Assembly: GCA_963798805.1 (NCBI GenBank) | Contig: CAWCVC010000010.1 | Location: 62,001 to 126,000 of the forward strand | Source of the DNA: CAVZCK01 sp963798805 | GTDB taxonomy: Bacteria; Pseudomonadota; Alphaproteobacteria; Rhizobiales; Rhodomicrobiaceae | Length of the DNA: 64,000 nucleotides | Direction: 5' to 3' | In this document: positions 56,854 through 64,000 of the stretch, piece after piece | Numbering within the stretch: the first letter of the stretch is position 1 | How the letters are laid out: the number at the start of each line of letters is the position of its first letter | Program-made: the position numbers and the translations under genes | The notes under the pieces: model-generated | What the model was told of the DNA's origin: nothing | The model's database searches: none | The model's input: only the letters and a program-made list of their open reading frames with translations

Positions 56854-57852
56854 TCAAGCCGAGCAGCTTCCGCCACCTAGCACGCAGAATTTGGCGCAAT
56901 GCGGATGGCAGAGCTTCACCGCGCCCCTCTCGAACATGCCGCCGTCGGCTTTCGCCGCCTCGGCAAGCGTCTCGCCCATCTCGAAGGCCTCGATATAGGG
57001 GAGCAGCGTGCAGGGCAGCACGACCGGCTTTCTCGTGCCCTTGCGTTTCACCACCATCCGGCTCTTGGCGCACATCACATCGCGCGGCGACTTGCCGAGA
57101 ATGCCCCAGCAGGCGGTGGTGATCTCCGGCACGTCGACGCTCAAGTCCATCTCGGGCAGTAGCACCAGCTCGGCGGGACTGGCGGGATCGACCGACCAGC
57201 TACGCGCCGCAATGAGCGCCGCATAGCCGGCTCGGGCCGACGCTTCGTCCTCATGCCAGCAGGTCCGTCCACAGATCGCCAGCCTAAAGCCGTTCTCCGC
57301 GAGCCAGTCGGTCCCGGCGATGGCCGGCTCCCAGCTTCCCTCCCCGCGCTCCTTTTCGTGACGCTCCGGCGTGTAATGGTCGAGGCTGACGCGGATCGTC
57401 AGCCGGCCGCCATAGTCGTCCCGAAGCCGCAGCAGCCCCGCCTGCACGCGCGGGCGCTGCATCGGTGCCATGGCATTGGTCAGGATCAGCACCTCATGAC
57501 CGCGCGCCAGCGCCGCCTTCGCCATGGCGATGATCTCGGGATTCATGAACGGCTCGCCGCCGGTAAAGCCGATCTCCCTGGTGCCGAGGCCGAGCGCCGC
57601 GATCTCGTCGAGAAATGCAATGGTTTCCCCGGCGCTCATATAGACGAGGCGATCGTTTTTCGGCGTCGATTCGATGTAGCAGTTGACGCATTCGATATTG
57701 CAGAGGCTGCCGGTGTTGATCCAGAGCGTCTCAAGCGTCTCGAGAGCAACCCGTGCCCTCGTCTCGCCGTTGGCCGTCACATCAGGATCGGAAAATTTGC
57801 GCGGCTGCAAGACGGCCGTGCCGGCCGCCGCGCCTCTGTCAGTCAAAGTCAT
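56854..57852 (-). CDS. Radical SAM enzyme with Cys-rich C-terminal tail
   Basis: The 332-residue product has the radical SAM cluster motif CNIECVNC (Cys51, Cys55, Cys58) and TGGEP at 97-101. Besides the three cluster cysteines there are several more: CGRTC, TACWG, VMCAK, PCTLLPY, and a tail with Cys315, Cys319, Cys323 and Cys330 (CHPHCAKFCVLGGGSC). The tail resembles a SPASM/twitch-type auxiliary Fe-S domain, but the spacing is unlike the usual pattern. Such enzymes modify peptides, tRNA or cofactors; I cannot assign one. No precursor peptide is evident beside it, though a 53-aa membrane protein diverges from it. Start at ATG 57852. Confidence 0.8.
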   Translation of the reverse strand: MTLTDRGAAAGTAVLQPRKFSDPDVTANGETRARVALETLETLWINTGSLCNIECVNCYIESTPKNDRLVYMSAGETIAFLDEIAALGLGTREIGFTGGEPFMNPEIIAMAKAALARGHEVLILTNAMAPMQRPRVQAGLLRLRDDYGGRLTIRVSLDHYTPERHEKERGEGSWEPAIAGTDWLAENGFRLAICGRTCWHEDEASARAGYAALIAARSWSVDPASPAELVLLPEMDLSVDVPEITTACWGILGKSPRDVMCAKSRMVVKRKGTRKPVVLPCTLLPYIEAFEMGETLAEAAKADGGMFERGAVKLCHPHCAKFCVLGGGSCSA

Positions 57853-58184
57853 GCCTGCTCCCGGTTCTGCCTGAGCTTAGCACGCGTGCGCAGCCGGCAG
57901 CGTCACAATCAATGACGATTTCGCTATCGCCGTGCATCAGGTGAAACCGCCGCGCCGGAACAGGGTTTACACGCACGCCGCCGATGGGGGCGCAGGCTCG
58001 GAAAGCGGTGTCGTGTCCGTAAGAACAACGTCGGTGCGGAAAATGCCGGCGGAGTTACCGGACGCGATTGCGAAGCCATTCGCAGCACCTTACAAACGCA
58101 TTCGCCTGGGGGCGTCTTAAGCGTTTCATAAACCAAATCGGTCTATTTTGCGCTTGGATCGGCACGATTGGGAGATCACCGAGC
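57853..58184. other. Intergenic region between the radical SAM gene and the 53-aa protein
   Basis: The 332-base gap separates divergent genes. It has no RNA gene pattern I can recognise. Candidate short frames crossing it have no ribosome sites. One could look here for a short peptide substrate of the radical SAM enzyme; none stood out. Confidence 0.35.
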
Positions 58185-58346
58185 ATGTACGGGATTCTGG
58201 CGGCTTGCATCGCCGTGATGGCGATGTTCTTGGGCCTGTTTGCGCTGAGCGTTGAGTCCGATTCGAAGGTTTCGCAGCAGGATCTGCAGAAGAAGGCCGC
58301 CATCGAAACCGTCCAGCTTTCTCTCGACCGGCGGGCCACCCGGTAG
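58185..58346 (+). CDS. Small membrane protein (53 aa)
   Basis: ATG 58185 has GGGAGA just upstream. The 53-residue product has one membrane helix (YGILAACIAVMAMFLGLFALS) and then a Lys/Gln-rich helix (KVSQQDLQKKAAIETVQLSL). Ends RRATR. No family recognised. It diverges from the radical SAM gene and precedes a gene remnant (58369). Confidence 0.6.
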   Translation: MYGILAACIAVMAMFLGLFALSVESDSKVSQQDLQKKAAIETVQLSLDRRATR

Positions 58347-58368
58347 AGCGCGCAAGGGCGTCGCGCTT

Positions 58369-58506
58369 GGGGACCAGTCCGGCTTCTGGCCTTATGCGGC
58401 GCCGATCCTGTTGCTTCTCTGTTCCAACATTTTCATGACCGTCGCCTGGTACGAGCACCTGGGCGCATTTCTGGTGTTCACGGCCGAGCCGCCTCACGCA
58501 ATCGGT
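58369..58506 (+). pseudogene. Remnant of a DUF486 membrane protein gene
   Basis: One frame from about 58384 encodes FWPYAAPILLLLCSNIFMTV then AWYEHLG, which matches the conserved first helix of DUF486 (DMT-like) proteins (LLLCSN-x-FMTxAWYGHL). After Gly at about 58464 similarity ends, and the frame runs into the antisense of the next gene. The usual roughly 80 C-terminal residues are missing. There is no ATG start at the front. It is best read as a truncated gene. Confidence 0.55.
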
Positions 58507-58511
58507 AACTC

Positions 58512-59414
58512 TCAAGCGGCGACGGTTTGCGCCCTGGCCGCCAGCGCGCGCGTGTTCGCGACGACCTCGGACAGGTCGCTCCAATAGGGCGGCGCCAGCT
58601 CGTTGATGAAGATGACGCCCGCCGGAAACCGGCAGCGCTCCATTAACGCGTCCCACGGGATCGAGCCGAGCCCCAATGGCAGATGCAAATCGCCGACGCC
58701 ATAGGCCAGTCGCTCGGCGCGATGGCCTGAGCGGATCGTCGTCAGCTTGCCGAAGGAATCGTGGATGTGCAGGTGCTTGGCGAGAGGTGCGAGCGCCGCC
58801 GCCTCGTCCAGAAAATCGACGCCGCGCCTGTTCGCTAGCAGGAAGGCGTGGGAGAAATCGAGGCAGGCACTGATGGACGGATGGCCGATCGCGGCAACCT
58901 CCTCCGCCAGCCGGGATGGCAGCGGCGGCTCATGTGCGCCGCCGAACAGATTTTCGACGGCGATGACGATGCCGTGCTCGGCCGCGAAATTCGCGGCCTC
59001 GGCAAGCGCGTCGCGCTGGCGGCGGAACAGCGTCTCGACATCCTCGGTATTGTCCGGCTCGACCGCACCGGAATGGGCCACATAGTGCACCCCGCCAAGC
59101 TCGGCGGTCACTTCGAGCGTGGCTTTCAGCACCTCCTTATGGATCGGCAGCCGCTCGGCGCTTTCCATGAGATTGAGGCCAAGCGGCCCGTGCATGGTGT
59201 AGCCGAAAGGGCGTCCACCCGTCAGCGCCTTGACGCGCTTCAGCCGGTCATGCAGCACCCGGCCATTGGCGACGAGGTCCATCGCATAGAGCGCCAGCTC
59301 GACGTAATCGACGCCGAGCCCGGCAGCCTCGTCGAGCGCCGGCCCGAGCCTCGTCAGCGCATAATCCGGCTCGTTCGGGATCGAATAGCCGACGGCGTAT
59401 TTCTGCTCGCTCAT
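58512..59414 (-). CDS. Sugar phosphate isomerase/epimerase-type TIM-barrel protein
   Basis: The 300-residue product (ATG 59414, GGAGAGGGC upstream) belongs to the xylose isomerase-like TIM barrel (AP endonuclease 2) superfamily. Landmarks: GVDYVELALYAMDLV, HGPLGLNLME, VAHSGAVEP, IVIAVENLFGG (metal Glu), SACLDFSHAFLL (Asp/His), KHLHIHDSFG and VIFINEL (Glu). These line a divalent-metal site. The reaction is not known. Its upstream neighbour on this strand is the peptide-binding protein; copy 2 of the hairpin repeat lies between them. Confidence 0.82.
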   Translation of the reverse strand: MSEQKYAVGYSIPNEPDYALTRLGPALDEAAGLGVDYVELALYAMDLVANGRVLHDRLKRVKALTGGRPFGYTMHGPLGLNLMESAERLPIHKEVLKATLEVTAELGGVHYVAHSGAVEPDNTEDVETLFRRQRDALAEAANFAAEHGIVIAVENLFGGAHEPPLPSRLAEEVAAIGHPSISACLDFSHAFLLANRRGVDFLDEAAALAPLAKHLHIHDSFGKLTTIRSGHRAERLAYGVGDLHLPLGLGSIPWDALMERCRFPAGVIFINELAPPYWSDLSEVVANTRALAARAQTVAA

Positions 59415-59460
59415 GCCCTCTCCAAGTTCTGCGCTGAAGCCGGATCGTTCCGCTAGAGCG

Positions 59461-59555
59461 GCGGACCTTAATCGCAATCGGAAAAGCCGCTCTAGCTGTT
59501 GTTTCGGCATCGGATTTGTCCGAAAACCGCTTCGCACTTTTCGGTCCGATGCTCT
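59461..59555. repeat. Hairpin intergenic repeat, copy 2
   Basis: This 95-base element matches copy 1 at 14807-14903; a 50-base core (59506-59555) is identical. The core hairpin has CCGAAAA/TTTTCGG arms. It abuts the stop of the gene at 59556, so it could also act as the 3' end signal for that gene (read on the minus strand). Confidence 0.75.
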
Positions 59556-61391
59556 CTAACGCGCATCCGCCCGCTCCTTGGCATCGTCCGCTATCCACCA
59601 GCTATCGATCTGGAAGCCGTAAAGCGGGGTAACGGCCGGATGGCGGAGCTGGCTCCAATGCGCCACCCACTCGTCCGGCAGATGGAAGAGCGGCACGACA
59701 TAGTCGCCGCTGAGCAGCACGCGGTCGAGGGCGCGCACGGCGGAGACGAAGTCCGCCCGCGACTTGGCCGCCAGCAGCGCGGCAATCATGGAGTCGGCGG
59801 CCGAACTTTTCACGCCCGGATAATTGAAGCTGCCGGGCGTGTCGGCGGACTGCGACGACCAGCGATAGCTCTGCTCATTGCCGGGCGAAAGCGAAGCTCC
59901 CCAGCGGTTTTCGATCATGTCGAAATCGAAATTAGTCTTGCGGCTCTGATATTGCGCCGAGTCGACCTGGCGGATGCTGACATCGATGCCTACCCGCCTA
60001 AGAGTGCGGGCGTAGCTAAGGAACAGCCGCTCCTGGTCCCGCGTCACCGCCAGCATCTCGAAGCCGACGGGCTTGCCGGTTGCCTTCTCGACCAGCTTGC
60101 CGCCGGAAAGCTCGTAGCCGGCCTCCTTGAGCAAGGAGAGCGCCTCGCGCCAATTGTCCCGGTCGCGGCCGGAGCCGTCGGTCGTCGGCTGTTTCAGCGT
60201 GCCGTCCATCGCCGCAGGCGTCACCGCGTCCGGGAAAGGCGCGAGTAGCGCCCGCTGACGCTCATCGGCAGGGTGGCCGAAACAGGAGAGTTCGGAGCCC
60301 GCGAAATAGCTCTCCGTGCGCTTGTAGAGGCCGAAATAGAGGTTCTTGTTCTGCCATTCGAAATCGAACAGCAATGTGAGCGCCTCGCGGACGCGGCGGT
60401 CGGCGAACAGGGGCCTGCGGGTGTTGAAGACGAGGCCGTTCATTCCCGCCGGCGTGCCGGTCTTGAAAGTCTCCTTGACGACCCTCCCGTCCGTGAACGC
60501 GGGAAAATCATAGCCGCGCGCCCAGCGGCTCGGATCGGTCTCCTGGATGATGTGGAACAGACCCTTTTTGAAGGCTTCGAACATGCTGTTGGCGTCGCGG
60601 TAGAACTCGTAGCGGATCTCGCCGAAATTGTAGAGCCCGCGATTGACCGGCAGATCCTTGCCCCAATAGTCGGGGTTGCGCTTTAAGGTGAAGCTGGAGC
60701 CCGGATCGACGGCCACGGCGAGATAAGGCCCGCTGCCGACAGGCAGGTCGAGGCTCGTCTCGTCGAAATGCGCCGGGTCGATCAGATGCTTCGGCAGGAT
60801 CGGCATCAGCCCCATGATCAGCGGCATCTCGCGGTCGCCGTCGGGCTTGAAATACATCTTCACTCCACGCTCGCCGACCTTTTCGACCTTCTCGACCTTC
60901 GAATAGTAGCTGCGGTGGTTGGGGCGGCCCTTCTCCCGCAAGAGGTCGAGCGAAAAGATCACGTCGTCGACGGTTACGGGTCTGCCATCGGAAAACCGCG
61001 CCTCGGGCCGTAAGGTGAACGTCACCCAGGAGCGGTCCTCCGGCGTCTCCACGCTTTCGGCGAGCAGGCCGTACAGCGAGAACGGCTCGTCATTGGAGCG
61101 GGCGAGCAGGCTCTCATAGACATATTCCCTGACGCCCGGCGCGGCGTTGCCCTTGACGATCAGCGGATTGAGACTGTCGAAGGAGCCCTGCACACCGAAG
61201 ACCATCCGCCCGCCCTTCGGGGCGGTGGGATTGACATAGTCGAACGCCTTGAAATCCGCCGGATATTTCAGATCGCCATGCATGGCGATGCCGTGCTGGG
61301 GAGCCGCTTCGGCAGCCGAGCCGAATGCCAGCGCGAAAGTCGCGGTGAGCGCCAGGTAGAATTGGCGCGGTCGGGCGCAACTAAGCGTCAT
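59556..61391 (-). CDS. ABC transporter substrate-binding protein, family 5
   Basis: The 611-residue product (ATG 61391, GGAGG upstream) has a signal peptide (LALTATFALAFGSAAEA) and the family 5 peptide/nickel-binding fold (DppA/OppA/YejA type). YejA-like features: HGIAMHGDLKYPADFKAFDYVNP, GGRMVFGVQGSFDSLNP, RFSDGRPVTVDDVIFSLDLL. YejA members bind oligopeptides such as microcin C. No ABC permease or ATPase gene is in the window next to it, so its partner may be elsewhere or upstream genes are absent here. Normal length. Confidence 0.88.
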   Translation of the reverse strand: MTLSCARPRQFYLALTATFALAFGSAAEAAPQHGIAMHGDLKYPADFKAFDYVNPTAPKGGRMVFGVQGSFDSLNPLIVKGNAAPGVREYVYESLLARSNDEPFSLYGLLAESVETPEDRSWVTFTLRPEARFSDGRPVTVDDVIFSLDLLREKGRPNHRSYYSKVEKVEKVGERGVKMYFKPDGDREMPLIMGLMPILPKHLIDPAHFDETSLDLPVGSGPYLAVAVDPGSSFTLKRNPDYWGKDLPVNRGLYNFGEIRYEFYRDANSMFEAFKKGLFHIIQETDPSRWARGYDFPAFTDGRVVKETFKTGTPAGMNGLVFNTRRPLFADRRVREALTLLFDFEWQNKNLYFGLYKRTESYFAGSELSCFGHPADERQRALLAPFPDAVTPAAMDGTLKQPTTDGSGRDRDNWREALSLLKEAGYELSGGKLVEKATGKPVGFEMLAVTRDQERLFLSYARTLRRVGIDVSIRQVDSAQYQSRKTNFDFDMIENRWGASLSPGNEQSYRWSSQSADTPGSFNYPGVKSSAADSMIAALLAAKSRADFVSAVRALDRVLLSGDYVVPLFHLPDEWVAHWSQLRHPAVTPLYGFQIDSWWIADDAKERADAR

Positions 61392-61778
61392 GGAAACGTG
61401 TCCTCCGTCATGGCGGCCGGGCCTCGCTGACGTCTCCCCGGAATAGCACAATTTCGGCCGCTGAAAACTCCCCGACTGATGCAGCTTTGCAATCGCCTTA
61501 TTCCGAGGGCGTGCTATTTAAAGCTGGCAAAAAGAACGCCCTCATTCACCGGCTATCAATTGTGATGGATCTGTGGAGCTGACTCGCTTTGGCGCGTTTC
61601 CGTCACGGGAATGCCGTAATTGAATGATTGGACGCCGCTAGCTCGAACATTGAAATCGCCAAGCCGGGTTTTTTTGGGGAGCGCCAAGCACCGGATCTCC
61701 GAGAGACCTTTTCGAGGGTTTGGAGACGGTACGCCTCAAAAAACAACTTACGCGGACGCGAAGTGAAAGGTCGAAATC
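61392..61778. other. Intergenic region between the binding protein and the second IalB gene
   Basis: The 387-base gap has divergent promoters. A T-run (61669-61675, TTTTTTT) and a direct repeat CGCCAAGC (about 61650 and 61682) stand out, but no terminator hairpin or known operator is clear. No gene seen. Confidence 0.4.
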
Positions 61779-62492
61779 ATGTACGCAGAGAGAGTGAAGG
61801 GTAAGGCGAGATTGGTCCTGCACGCAGGTCTGGCAGCGCTAGCCTTGGCTGTTGGCGCAAGCCTGGCTGCAGCTCCGGCTCTGGCTCAGAAGGCGGCCCC
61901 CAAGGGCGACAACAAAGCTGCTGCGAAAGGCGAAGAGAAGGAGCAGAGCGCCTGGATCAAGCTCTGCGAGAAGGCGCCGAACATCACCAAGCCGAAAGAG
62001 GTGCTCAATGTCTGCCTGACGCATCATGAGCGCCTCGACGGCAATACCGGCCGGGTGCTGGTCTCAGCAGCTATCCGCGAGGTCGAGGGTCAGCAGAAGA
62101 AAGCTCTGATGGTGATGGTGCCGCTCGGCATGGCGCTGCCCCCCGGCATCGAAGTCAAGGTCGACGAGAACAAGCCCATCAAGCTGCAATATACGCTCTG
62201 CCATGCAGCCGGCTGCACCGCCGAGACCGAGGCGACCCCGGCGATCATCGATGAGATGAAAAAAGGCAAGCAGGTGATCGTGGCCGCGATCAACCTTGCC
62301 GGCAAGGCGATCGGCTTCCCCGTGCCGCTGGTCGGCTTCGACAAGGCGCTTGCCGGCCCGCCGGTCGACAATGAGAAATACAAGGAAGCCCGTGAGCGGC
62401 TCATGCTGGCCATTCGCCAGCGGCAAATCGAGCTCGCCAAAAAGGCCAAGGAAGAAGAAGACGCCAAGGGCAAACAGACCAAGAAGCAGTAA
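61779..62492 (+). CDS. Invasion-associated locus B (IalB) family protein with charged tail
   Basis: The 237-residue product has a signal peptide (LALAVGASLAAAPALAQ), a Lys/Glu linker, then the IalB core: WIKLCEKAP and VCLTHHERL, VMVPLGMALPPGIEVKVDEN and the closing LCHAAGCTAE. The C-terminal 40 residues are a charged coil (RERLMLAIRQRQIELAKKAKEEED). The first IalB protein (539-1057) lacks this tail. Role is unknown. A clear terminator follows. Confidence 0.87.
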   Translation: MYAERVKGKARLVLHAGLAALALAVGASLAAAPALAQKAAPKGDNKAAAKGEEKEQSAWIKLCEKAPNITKPKEVLNVCLTHHERLDGNTGRVLVSAAIREVEGQQKKALMVMVPLGMALPPGIEVKVDENKPIKLQYTLCHAAGCTAETEATPAIIDEMKKGKQVIVAAINLAGKAIGFPVPLVGFDKALAGPPVDNEKYKEARERLMLAIRQRQIELAKKAKEEEDAKGKQTKKQ

Positions 62493-62515
62493 TCTTCCAA
62501 GTCATGATCGACCTG

Positions 62516-62547
62516 CCGGCTGCCCCTTGCAGCCGGTTTTATCTTTT
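62516..62547 (+). terminator. Rho-independent terminator after the second IalB gene
   Basis: CCGGCTGC (62516-62523) pairs perfectly with GCAGCCGG (62529-62536) around a 5-base loop and is followed by TTTTATCTTTT. It lies 23 bases after the stop and before the GST ATG, which supports the downstream GST start. Confidence 0.75.
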
Positions 62548-62560
62548 GGACGAGAGGCAG

Positions 62561-63193
62561 ATGGCTGCGGAAGAGCTGGTTTTCTATTATGCGCCGCGGA
62601 CGCGCGCTGGCGTTGTCTTGTGGATGCTCGAGGAGCTTGGCGCGCCTCACAGGATGGAGATCCTGAACGTCAAGGCGGCCGAGCACAAATCGCCGGACTA
62701 TCTGGCCGTCAATCCCATGGGCAAGGTACCGGCGATCAAGCATGGCGGCACCGTCGTCACCGAAGCCGCCGCGATCTGCTGCTATCTGGCCGACGCTTTT
62801 CCCGAAGCGGCGCTGGCGCCGGCGATCGGCGATCCGAAGCGCGGAACCTATCTGCGCTGGCTGTTCTTCAGCCCGAGCTGCATCGAGCCGGCCATGGTGG
62901 AGAAGGCCTTCCAGCACCCGCCCGCGCCGACGAGCGCCGTAGGCTATGGCGATTTCGACACGGTGATGAAAGTCGCCGCTTCGGCCATCCCGGAAGGCGG
63001 CTGTCTGCTCGGCGACAAATTCAGCGCCGCCGATGTGGTGTTCGGATCGACGCTGCGCTACGGTATGATGTTCGGCATCATCCCGCACCGGCCCGAATTC
63101 GACGCGTATGTCGGCCGGCTCAGCGAGCGTCCCGCCTTCAAGCGGATGACGGCGCGGGACGAGGAGCTTGCGAGCGCGCAAGAGGCGGCCTGA
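62561..63193 (+). CDS. Glutathione S-transferase family protein
   Basis: The 210-residue product has the thioredoxin-like N-domain (FYYAPRTRAGVVLWMLEELGAPH, then VNPMGKVPAIKHGGTVVTEAAAICCYLAD) and a helical C-domain (GDKFSAADVVFGSTLRYGMMFG). The start ATG 62561 is preceded by GAGAGG; an earlier in-frame ATG at 62504 overlaps a terminator. It is a beta-class-like GST whose substrate is unknown. It fits the glutathione theme (gshA, gloA, grxD). Confidence 0.9.
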   Translation: MAAEELVFYYAPRTRAGVVLWMLEELGAPHRMEILNVKAAEHKSPDYLAVNPMGKVPAIKHGGTVVTEAAAICCYLADAFPEAALAPAIGDPKRGTYLRWLFFSPSCIEPAMVEKAFQHPPAPTSAVGYGDFDTVMKVAASAIPEGGCLLGDKFSAADVVFGSTLRYGMMFGIIPHRPEFDAYVGRLSERPAFKRMTARDEELASAQEAA

Positions 63194-63216
63194 GCTGGGA
63201 ACCTGCTAAAATAGCC

Positions 63217-63675
63217 TCAGCCTTCCGTCGCCAGTAGCGGCGTGAGCAGCGACCTGAGCGCCTCCGGCAGCGGTCCGGGGCGGCGTGACACCCGGTCGAC
63301 ATAGACATGTACGAAATGCCCCTCGGCGGCGGCATCGTCGTCATCGCCGCGGAACAGCGCGATCTCGTAGCGCACCGAGCTGTTGCCGAGATGGGCGATG
63401 CGTAAACCCGCCGTCACCGCCTCCGGGAAGGAGATCGGCTTGGCATAGCGGCAGGCGGTCTCCACCACCAGCCCGACGACCTCGCTGGTTTCCAGATCGA
63501 GAAAGCCGCCCTCGATCAGATATTGATTAACCACGGTGTCGAAATAGGAGTAGTAGACCACATTGTTGACGTGGCCGTAGAGGTCGTTGTCCATCCAGCG
63601 CGTGGTGATCGGCAGGAAATAACGGTATTCGGAACGCCGGCCGAAGGATTTCCGCGTCTTCCCATCCGTCATCAA
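63217..63675 (-). CDS. Acyl-CoA thioesterase, hotdog fold (4HBT)
   Basis: The 152-residue hotdog thioesterase hydrolyses an acyl-CoA thioester. The catalytic region RWMDNDLYGHVNNVVYYSYFD is seen near 27-47 (Asp-x-Asp-x-x-GHVNN is the family motif). It overlaps the EamA transporter gene by four bases (63672-63675), so they are translationally coupled. Confidence 0.88.
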   Translation of the reverse strand: MMTDGKTRKSFGRRSEYRYFLPITTRWMDNDLYGHVNNVVYYSYFDTVVNQYLIEGGFLDLETSEVVGLVVETACRYAKPISFPEAVTAGLRIAHLGNSSVRYEIALFRGDDDDAAAEGHFVHVYVDRVSRRPGPLPEALRSLLTPLLATEG

Positions 63676-64000
63676 TAAATCCGCCTATCCACCCTGAGCC
63701 GCCTGCCAAGAGATACAATAATCGCCACGGCGAGCGCAAACCCGGCGTGACGCCAGCCGACCTTCTCGCCGAGCAGCAGGACCGATGCCGCCAGGGTGAT
63801 GAAGGGCTGCAGAAGCTGAAGCTGTCCGGTTCTCGCGACGCCGGCGAGCGCCATGCCCTGGTTCCAGAAGAAAAAGCCCAGAAACTGGCTCATCAGCGAG
63901 GCGTAGAGGAAGCCCATCCAGGCGCTCGACGGGGCGCTCCAATTGATCGGCGCCGCGAACAGCCACAGCGCCGGGATGAGGACAGGCAGGCTGAACACCA
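63672..64000 (-). CDS. EamA-family transporter, C-terminal part (cut by window edge)
   Basis: At least 108 residues of the C-terminal half are visible: LYASLMSQFLGFFFWNQGMALAGVARTGQLQLLQPFITLAASVLLLGE (in pieces) is the typical second EamA repeat, with glycine-containing helices and the L-Q-P helix break. The gene runs off the right edge. Such proteins export small metabolites across the inner membrane. It overlaps the thioesterase by four bases. Confidence 0.85.
   Translation of the reverse strand, partial: VFSLPVLIPALWLFAAPINWSAPSSAWMGFLYASLMSQFLGFFFWNQGMALAGVARTGQLQLLQPFITLAASVLLLGEKVGWRHAGFALAVAIIVSLGRRLRVDRRIY

Overview
The window is a GC-rich stretch of chromosome from an alphaproteobacterium, almost certainly a member of the Hyphomicrobiales (Rhizobiales). 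The evidence is gene content and order. It carries alaS-recA-cckA, the GcrA cell-cycle regulator, the zeta-type ATP synthase inhibitor (DUF1476), IalB-family proteins, a double-length dCTP deaminase, the two-domain cold-shock protein, and a SAM-II riboswitch in front of metZ. I cannot name the genus. I see no transposase, integrase, phage gene, CRISPR array, rRNA or convincing tRNA, so this is mainly core genome.

Layout: 1-6.0 kb has the start of coxB (cut by the window edge), an IalB protein, a DUF937 protein, gshA, murI and purB. 6.0-8.4 kb is a patch of small genes: a Tyr/His-rich secreted protein, two small membrane proteins, an HpcH/HpaI aldolase and the zeta inhibitor. 8.6-14 kb is the purine block purC-purS-purQ-(acidic protein)-purL followed by bolA and grxD, so purine synthesis is next to the BolA/Grx4 iron-sulfur pair. 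14-18.7 kb holds a PqiA-like membrane protein, rpsD, a secreted unknown, trmJ and icd. 18.7-26.6 kb holds alaS, recA, cckA and a FliO-like gene. 26.6-33.2 kb has a large MscS channel, a DUF2339 membrane protein, DUF192 and a double cold-shock protein. 33.7-41.1 kb has gloA, yceI, several secreted unknowns, a class III aminotransferase, a DEAD-box helicase and DUF971. 41.3-48.3 kb is the phosphate regulon phoR-pstSCAB-phoU-phoB. 48.4-54.8 kb has gcrA, argD-argF-hslO, apaG and metZ. 55-64 kb has dcd, a GNAT enzyme, a radical SAM enzyme, a DUF486 remnant, a TIM-barrel protein, a peptide-binding lipid/periplasmic protein, a second IalB protein, a GST, a thioesterase and the end of an EamA transporter.

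Regulatory sites readable in the sequence are: tandem PHO boxes before pstS and a weaker one at phoR; a one-mismatch LexA/SOS box before recA; a SAM-II aptamer before metZ followed by a terminator whose 3' arm can pair with the end of the aptamer; and two perfect CtrA-type boxes (TTAA-N7-TTAA), one before each of two unusual Tyr-rich envelope proteins. With cckA and gcrA in the same window, the last point suggests cell-cycle control of these surface proteins. A 50-bp perfectly conserved hairpin repeat occurs twice, 45 kb apart.

The most interesting unexplained items are the two CtrA-box envelope proteins, the radical SAM enzyme with a Cys-rich tail, the metZ riboswitch/terminator switch, and the acidic protein inside the pur cluster. 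I did not find a clearly new multi-gene system.
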